Below are positions 5,934-10,098 of a DNA stretch of 10,098 bases, piece after piece. Within the stretch, counting starts at the first letter, position 1, and every line of letters starts with the position of its first letter. Source of the stretch: an uncultured Porphyromonadaceae bacterium. Lineage in GTDB: Bacteria > Bacteroidota > Bacteroidia > Bacteroidales > Muribaculaceae. Below the pieces are notes generated by a model. It did not search any database. It worked only from the letters and a program-made list of their open reading frames with translations, and was not told the origin of the DNA. Location: assembly GCA_947174225.1 (NCBI GenBank), contig CAMWIF010000068.1:1-10098 (forward strand), given 5' to 3'. The position numbers and the translations under genes are program-made.

Positions 5934-7439
5934 TTATTTCTTTTTCTTTTGTGTGCCTTTTGCAAAGCCAATCTGTGAACGCACGTTGCGGAAGCCTATA
6001 TAGGAGCGTTGCTCATTCTGGTATTCCCAAGTGCGTAGGTCGCTACGCAGATTGTGAGCCACATCTTTCCAGGAACCGCCGCGCACAATCTTACGCTTCA
6101 TTTTGTAGGGATCCTCCTTTGCAGCATCATAGCGGTATTCGGGATTTATGTCGGATGTGAGCTTGTTGATACTCTCAGTATAAGCCGTAGATGTCCATTC
6201 GGACACGTTGCCCGCCATATCGTATAGACCGAAATCATTGGGTGCAAATGTTCCTACAGAGGATGTGATCACATGGCCGTCGCGCACATAGTCGCCGTCC
6301 ATAGGCTTGAAGTTGGCATAGAAACAACCCCTTTCATCATAGGGAAGAGTCTCTTCCCAGGGATAGGAACTTTCCGAATTGCCGGCACGTGCAGCATATT
6401 CCCATTCAGCCTCGGTCGGGAGGCGGTATGGCTCCACATATACTCCGTCTTTCCCTAAGGAGCGACGAAGGAAATCTGTGCGCCAGTTGGAGAACGCATT
6501 TGCCTGTTCCCAACTTACTCCCACCACCGGGTAGTTGTTGTAGCCGGCGTGTGAGAAGTACATACGGGTGTAAGGCTCATTGTAGGCGTTGTCGAAGTCG
6601 TTTATCCAGCAGGTGGTGTCCGGATAGACGTTTACTATGTATGTGTTCAAGAAGTCAAAGTCGCCTGTAAGCGGACGCGTCACTGTCTCACGGACAATCA
6701 CTCCCTCATCAGTGAGATATGCGGTGTCTTTAGAGATGATAGGCAACTCGTCAGAAATCGGGAGGTCCGTATTATAGCGGTTGGCATCCGGATCCAAAGG
6801 ATTTTTGAGACGGTTCTTACGCTTGGCAGCTTCCGTATGATTATATATCTCATAACGGTAGTTGAGCTGGGTAGGATCAAGTTCGCGTCTGCCAGTGATG
6901 GGGTTGACACGGTAGACACTCTCAATGGCTCTCTGCTCATCCTCGTTGGCATTGCGCCAAGGAATTGCCTTATTCCAGTTAAGGTAGGGGGTAATGGGAT
7001 TTCCCTCCTTGTCTTCCTCAATCTTAAATGCCTCATTGCCTCCGTAGGCAGGATCAGCAAGACGCTCACGGATTATGGAGTCGCGCACCCAGAACACAAA
7101 CTGTTTGTATTTTGAGTTGGTGATTTCGGTCTCATCCATCCAGAAGGCATCGACCGAGACACCTCGCGGGTCAGCTTTGATACCCCATATAGAGTCGTCT
7201 TTTGCAGGACCCATAGCCAGCGAGCCACGGTCGATAAGCACCATTCCATAAGGATTCGGTTCAGCCCAGGAATAGCCCCCCACACCGGTGACCTCGCCAC
7301 CTGTGGAACTACCTTTCCCGGCAAAACAAGATGCGAGAGTGACCGCAAGCAGAGGGGCTGCAATCATAGGAGCCAATCTTGAGAGGCTGAATGTCTTTTT
7401 GGGTAAATATTTTGAAATTGCTTTTATCATCATCTTCAT
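5934..7439 (-). CDS. gldK: T9SS outer-membrane-associated lipoprotein GldK/PorK (FGE-like pseudoenzyme fold)
   Basis: This 501-residue protein is the lipoprotein half of the T9SS periplasmic ring with GldN. A long basic N-terminus leads to a hydrophobic segment and lipobox LASC, with the lipidated Cys at 38. The body has the formylglycine-generating-enzyme/sulfatase-modifying fold: MDETEITNSKYKQFV (101-115), PVVGVSWEQANAFSNW (304-319), RLPTEAEWEYAARAG (339-353), NDFGLYDMAGNVSEW (401-415), RGGSW (453-457) and IGFRNVRS (481-488). Where true FGEs carry their two active-site cysteines after RGGS, this protein has Asp and Leu, so it should be structural and not catalytic. Residues about 130-290 form an insertion between fold elements. 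It starts 5 bp after porP and is followed by gldL after 39 bp. Met 1, 3 and 4 are all possible starts and do not change the mature protein. Confidence 0.95.
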   Translation of the reverse strand: MKMMIKAISKYLPKKTFSLSRLAPMIAAPLLAVTLASCFAGKGSSTGGEVTGVGGYSWAEPNPYGMVLIDRGSLAMGPAKDDSIWGIKADPRGVSVDAFWMDETEITNSKYKQFVFWVRDSIIRERLADPAYGGNEAFKIEEDKEGNPITPYLNWNKAIPWRNANEDEQRAIESVYRVNPITGRRELDPTQLNYRYEIYNHTEAAKRKNRLKNPLDPDANRYNTDLPISDELPIISKDTAYLTDEGVIVRETVTRPLTGDFDFLNTYIVNVYPDTTCWINDFDNAYNEPYTRMYFSHAGYNNYPVVGVSWEQANAFSNWRTDFLRRSLGKDGVYVEPYRLPTEAEWEYAARAGNSESSYPWEETLPYDERGCFYANFKPMDGDYVRDGHVITSSVGTFAPNDFGLYDMAGNVSEWTSTAYTESINKLTSDINPEYRYDAAKEDPYKMKRKIVRGGSWKDVAHNLRSDLRTWEYQNEQRSYIGFRNVRSQIGFAKGTQKKKK

Positions 7440-7444
7440 TATCG

Positions 7445-8455
7445 CTACATTATCCTGATGGAACGGTGTTTATTCTTGTTTTTGCCCGAGAGGTCGAGCT
7501 TCAGCTGATAGCCTGCCACAATTTCGTGGCTGCCCGACGAGGCTTTAGATAAGGCCGAGAGGGGATAGTCGAAGGCATAACCGAGAAAGAAGCTCTTGTA
7601 TTCCGCTCCGATCATAATAGAGAGGGCATCATTCCAGCGGTAGCCAAGGCCAAGACTTATGAAATTGTTGTATTTGGCTTGCACAGAAACCGCAGCTGAA
7701 AAGGAGCTGAGATCAGTGGCGGCGAGCAACGAGGGCTGCAATTGAAATAACGAATTTTGGAGCTTGATATTGCCGCCGGCATCAAAATATAAGGTTCGTG
7801 GCAATTCAGTCTCATATTCCTGCGATTCGGTTGATTCGGTACCCTCAAGACTCATCTTTACTTTTGGAGAGGTGATGTGCATCGCAGAGATTCCCACATG
7901 GAATAGTCGATGGTTATAATTGACTCCAAGCGAGAAATCTACAGCGTTGCCGGATAGATCCTGAGTGGGAATTGAGGGATCAGATGGCTGGTGAAAATCG
8001 TCGTCGCCGGGTATGTAGACATCGGAACCCCGAAAACGCGAGTTATAGTAGCCCACCTGCACACCGATTCCAAGTTGACCTTTAAGAATCTTTAACTTGT
8101 AGCTGCCTTGCACCGACACAAGCAGGTTGGAGAAGAGTCCGATGCTTTCCTGGGAAAACGCAGCTCCGGCTCCGATGCGTTTTTGCCCGATCAAAAAGGG
8201 CATATCCCCGGTGGCTACAAAGCTCTGCGGCGCGTGGGTCACTCCGATCCACTGCAGGCGTGCCCCTCCGCGTATACGCAGAAAGTCAGTGTCGCCTGTG
8301 CGTGCCGGGTTATAAAGGGTAGGTAGTGCCCAATGCTGCGTGAATATCATCTCGCTTTGTGCCTTAACAGAGATAGCCGTCAAGACGCAAAGTATCCACA
8401 TCACGGCTACTGCCGAGAATGAACGTATCAATATTTTGATCGAGATCGTTTTCAT
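7445..8455 (-). CDS. porP: PorP/SprF family T9SS outer-membrane beta-barrel protein
   Basis: This 336-residue protein has a clear signal peptide (hydrophobic 11-30, cleavage near VKA-Q at 32/33) and the family's opening motif FTQHWALPTLYNPARTG (38-54). Alternating hydrophobic beta-strands, such as FISLGLGYRWN and SFFLGYAFDYPLSAL, extend to the C-terminal half. PorP/SprF proteins are outer-membrane barrels tied to the GldK/GldN ring and needed for export or surface attachment of T9SS cargo. Its place directly before gldK (5 bp) matches the porP-K-L-M-N order known from Porphyromonas gingivalis, which supports the PorP name over a cargo-specific SprF paralogue. PorT is encoded 29 bp upstream on the same strand. 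The C-terminus is basic (KNKNKHRSIRIM). Confidence 0.93.
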   Translation of the reverse strand: MKTISIKILIRSFSAVAVMWILCVLTAISVKAQSEMIFTQHWALPTLYNPARTGDTDFLRIRGGARLQWIGVTHAPQSFVATGDMPFLIGQKRIGAGAAFSQESIGLFSNLLVSVQGSYKLKILKGQLGIGVQVGYYNSRFRGSDVYIPGDDDFHQPSDPSIPTQDLSGNAVDFSLGVNYNHRLFHVGISAMHITSPKVKMSLEGTESTESQEYETELPRTLYFDAGGNIKLQNSLFQLQPSLLAATDLSSFSAAVSVQAKYNNFISLGLGYRWNDALSIMIGAEYKSFFLGYAFDYPLSALSKASSGSHEIVAGYQLKLDLSGKNKNKHRSIRIM

Positions 8456-8484
8456 TCGATATAAAGTATCATACTACGTGGGTA

Positions 8485-9234
8485 TCACTCGAAATAGAAT
8501 GATATCACCACCATATTAGATTTCACTTTAGAGAGGGATTGGGTCATTTTGAACGTGTCGGGGTCATCAACAAGGTCGGGACGTTCATGGCGTAGGATGT
8601 CGGTGAGTCCGAAACAGAACTTTATCTCTGGATTGAGCTTGAAGTAGGGGAGATAAAAATCCACTCCAAGACCTACACACAGGTAAGCATCCGCCGTGTT
8701 GAAGAGCAACGCTTCGGAACGTTTCTTGCTCACATCGAATGAGCCCATCGCACCGAGTGTGACATAAGGACGCACGTTACGCAGGCGGTCGCCCGATATT
8801 TTCAGGTCGAGCGGAGTGACGACATATGCACTCTTCACGTCTTGATTGTGGCGCAGGTCGCCGTTGTAGTCAATCATCACCACATTTTTGCTCCCGAAAT
8901 ACATTCCCGGGGAGAAGCGAAGATTGAGATACTTATGAAGCCGGAGGTCGGCAAGCACATTCACACAGAAACCCGGGGCAAAGTCAGGCACTTCTGCCAC
9001 CCATCGCTCCCCTTCGGGAGTGACATAGCCGTTGTGTGTGAAGCTTAGATCCTGCACATGGGCACCTACTGAAAAGCCGAGATGCCATCTTTTTAGGTCG
9101 GCATACGGGCGATTCAGAAGCTTATCGCCCGGTTTTGCCATAGCCGTAGAGGCTGAGGCGATGATGGCGATAAAGATGAAAATCGTGCGGCACAAATGGC
9201 CAAGGGGAACAATATGACGGTGAATATGGTTCAT
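8485..9234 (-). CDS. porT: PorT/SprT-like outer-membrane beta-barrel T9SS protein
   Basis: This 249-residue protein has a signal peptide (hydrophobic 17-31, cleavage near AMA-K at 33/34) and a barrel-like pattern of alternating strands. The strand LNLRFSPGMYFGSKNV (103-118) and the later VTPLDLKISGDRLRNVRPYVTLGA (139-162) resemble PorT, the outer-membrane barrel required for T9SS secretion in Porphyromonas and for SprT function in Flavobacterium. The C-terminus ends in an aromatic barrel strand, MVVISFYFE. It is the first gene of the leftward block, 29 bp before porP and divergent from dgt. A more general outer-membrane beta-barrel protein of the same superfamily (PF13568-like) is the alternative, but the motif together with the T9SS context favours PorT. 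Confidence 0.85.
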   Translation of the reverse strand: MNHIHRHIVPLGHLCRTIFIFIAIIASASTAMAKPGDKLLNRPYADLKRWHLGFSVGAHVQDLSFTHNGYVTPEGERWVAEVPDFAPGFCVNVLADLRLHKYLNLRFSPGMYFGSKNVVMIDYNGDLRHNQDVKSAYVVTPLDLKISGDRLRNVRPYVTLGAMGSFDVSKKRSEALLFNTADAYLCVGLGVDFYLPYFKLNPEIKFCFGLTDILRHERPDLVDDPDTFKMTQSLSKVKSNMVVISFYFE

Positions 9235-9276
9235 AATTGTAGTTATAACGCGATGGAATATGACATTATTGCGGAA

Positions 9277-9310
9277 TAAAAATAGTGATTAGCCTCAGGA
9301 ATGTTTCAAA
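9277..9310 (-). promoter_or_regulatory. Weak candidate promoter for the porT-porP-gldKLMN operon
   Basis: On the minus strand a TTTG at 9310-9307 is followed 22 nt later by TATTTTTA at 9284-9277, which matches seven of eight positions of TAnnTTTG. The spacing is slightly longer than usual and the box is imperfect. It would give a leader of about 40 nt before the porT ATG. No exact -7 match to the consensus occurs on this strand in the intergenic region. Confidence 0.28.
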
Positions 9311-9317
9311 ATAAATA

Positions 9318-9349
9318 TTTGTGATTTTCATTAGTAATCTTTAACTTTG
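9318..9349 (+). promoter_or_regulatory. Bacteroidota-type promoter of dgt, placing the start codon at or near +1
   Basis: A -33 element TTTG (9318-9321) and an exact -7 box TAACTTTG (9342-9349) are separated by 20 nt, the typical arrangement for the Bacteroidota primary sigma factor. The -7 box ends only 3 nt before the dgt ATG at 9353, so the expected transcription start falls on or next to the start codon. This would leave essentially no 5' untranslated region. Confidence 0.65.
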
Positions 9350-9352
9350 CAT

Positions 9353-10098
9353 ATGGACTGGCAACGACTCATCAGCGACAAGCGCCTTGGTCTGGAGGAA
9401 CTTCACGATTCGAGGGTGCAGATAAGAAGTGATTTTCAGCGGGATTACGATCGGCTGATTTTCTCTTCCCCTTTTCGACGGCTACAAAACAAGACTCAGG
9501 TGTTTCCTTTGCCGGGAAGCATTTTCGTGCATAATAGGCTCACACATAGCCTTGAGGTGTCGTCGGTGGGACGTTCTATGGCGCGTGAGGCGTGGCTTCG
9601 TCTTGCTCCTCGCCACGCAGGAGAACACGGAGTGTTGGAGCATATGCCCGACATCGTAGCCACAGCCTGTCTGAGTCACGATCTCGGTAATCCTCCCTTC
9701 GGACATTCGGGGGAACGCACCATTTCCACTTGGTTTACGGAGGGGAAAGGGCAGGAGCTGAAGCCACACCTGACGCTCCAGCAATGGTCGGATTTCACTT
9801 CGTTTGAGGGTAATGCCAATTCGTTCCGCCTCCTTACCCATCAATTCTCAGGACGGCGTAAAGGCGGGTTTGCAATGACATATAGCACGCTGGCGTCAAT
9901 CGTAAAGTATCCTTGGACCTCGTTATCGGCGGGAGAGAAAGGCAAATTCGGTTTTTTCGCCTCGGAAGAGGAGAATTACAGGCGTGTGGCTACTGAGTTG
10001 GGTATACCGGAGTTGGCACCGGGGGTCTTTGCGCGTCATCCCTTTGTCTATCTGATGGAGGCTGCCGACGACATATGCTACCAGATAATGGACATTGA
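9353..10098 (+). CDS. dgt: Deoxyguanosinetriphosphate triphosphohydrolase (HD superfamily), N-terminal part (runs off right edge)
   Basis: The frame from ATG 9353 is open to the right edge (248 whole codons). The protein begins MDWQRLISDKRLGLEE, then FQRDYDRLIFSSPFRRLQNKTQVFPL (28-53), the dGTPase signature. Metal ligands are in place: H65 in NRLTHSLEVSSVGRS, the HD pair H109-D110 in SHDLGNPPFGHSGE, and the EAADDICY segment (236-243) supplying the last Asp. FEGNANSFRLL (151-161) is also characteristic. The enzyme hydrolyses dGTP to deoxyguanosine and triphosphate in the cytosol and so affects dNTP pools. The next in-frame Met is residue 76, beyond conserved sequence, so the start is secure. 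It is divergent from the T9SS block and probably functionally unrelated. The C-terminal half is outside the window. Confidence 0.95.
   Translation, partial: MDWQRLISDKRLGLEELHDSRVQIRSDFQRDYDRLIFSSPFRRLQNKTQVFPLPGSIFVHNRLTHSLEVSSVGRSMAREAWLRLAPRHAGEHGVLEHMPDIVATACLSHDLGNPPFGHSGERTISTWFTEGKGQELKPHLTLQQWSDFTSFEGNANSFRLLTHQFSGRRKGGFAMTYSTLASIVKYPWTSLSAGEKGKFGFFASEEENYRRVATELGIPELAPGVFARHPFVYLMEAADDICYQIMDI

Noticed and set aside
8467..8475. Short palindrome GTATCATAC in the porT-porP gap
   Set aside because: It has only four pairs around a single central base, too short to be a credible hairpin, and nothing around it suggests an operator.
9482..9844. Minus-strand frame of 120 codons
   Set aside because: It overlaps the conserved HD-domain coding sequence of dgt on the plus strand and shows no recognisable family.
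1..10098. Search for tRNA or rRNA genes, CRISPR arrays, insertion sequences or phage genes
   Set aside because: Gaps between genes are all about 121 bp or less, no spaced direct repeats or transposase or integrase motifs were seen, and the genes read as ordinary core chromosome.

Overview
The window looks like a chromosomal segment of a Bacteroidota bacterium, most likely order Bacteroidales. Three things point that way. It carries the porP-K-L-M-N gene order of the type IX secretion system (T9SS), which is restricted to this phylum. It has matches to the Bacteroidota-type -7 box (TAnnTTTG) and lacks strong Shine-Dalgarno sequences. It also has a periplasmic Reg_prop beta-propeller sensor typical of Bacteroidales. 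A gut lineage such as Muribaculaceae is plausible, but that is an inference from overall flavour and not from a marker gene.

Layout, in window order: (1) 1-977, minus strand, the N-terminal part of a two-component-regulator-type beta-propeller sensor that runs off the left edge. (2) 978-1098, an intergenic region with a candidate promoter for that sensor and the outer part of a terminator hairpin. (3) 1099-2025, minus, a family 2 glycosyltransferase. (4) 2053-9234, minus, a compact six-gene T9SS block transcribed right to left: porT, porP/sprF, gldK/porK, gldL/porL, gldM/porM, gldN/porN, with gaps of only 5 to 39 bp. (5) 9235-9352, a divergent promoter region. (6) 9353 to the right edge, plus strand, the N-terminal part of an HD-domain dGTP triphosphohydrolase (dgt). 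No intergenic stretch exceeds about 121 bp, so there is no unexplained large gap.

The T9SS genes cover much of the core machine. GldL and GldM form the inner-membrane, proton-driven rotary motor. GldM reaches across the periplasm to the ring made of lipoprotein GldK and GldN under the outer membrane. PorP/SprF is an outer-membrane barrel linked to that ring, and PorT is a further barrel needed for secretion. The translocon SprA/Sov, PorV, PorU and the response regulators are not in the window. The glycosyltransferase follows gldN after 27 bp, but hairpins at that junction suggest its expression may be separated from or modulated relative to the secretion genes.

I found no mobile element, CRISPR array, RNA gene or clearly new defence or biosynthetic system. 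The observations most worth a second look are the charged, histone-H1-like tail of GldN, the long glycine-rich linker in GldL, two mutually exclusive hairpins at the gldN/glycosyltransferase junction, a predicted leaderless dgt transcript, and porT being joined to the porPKLMN operon.
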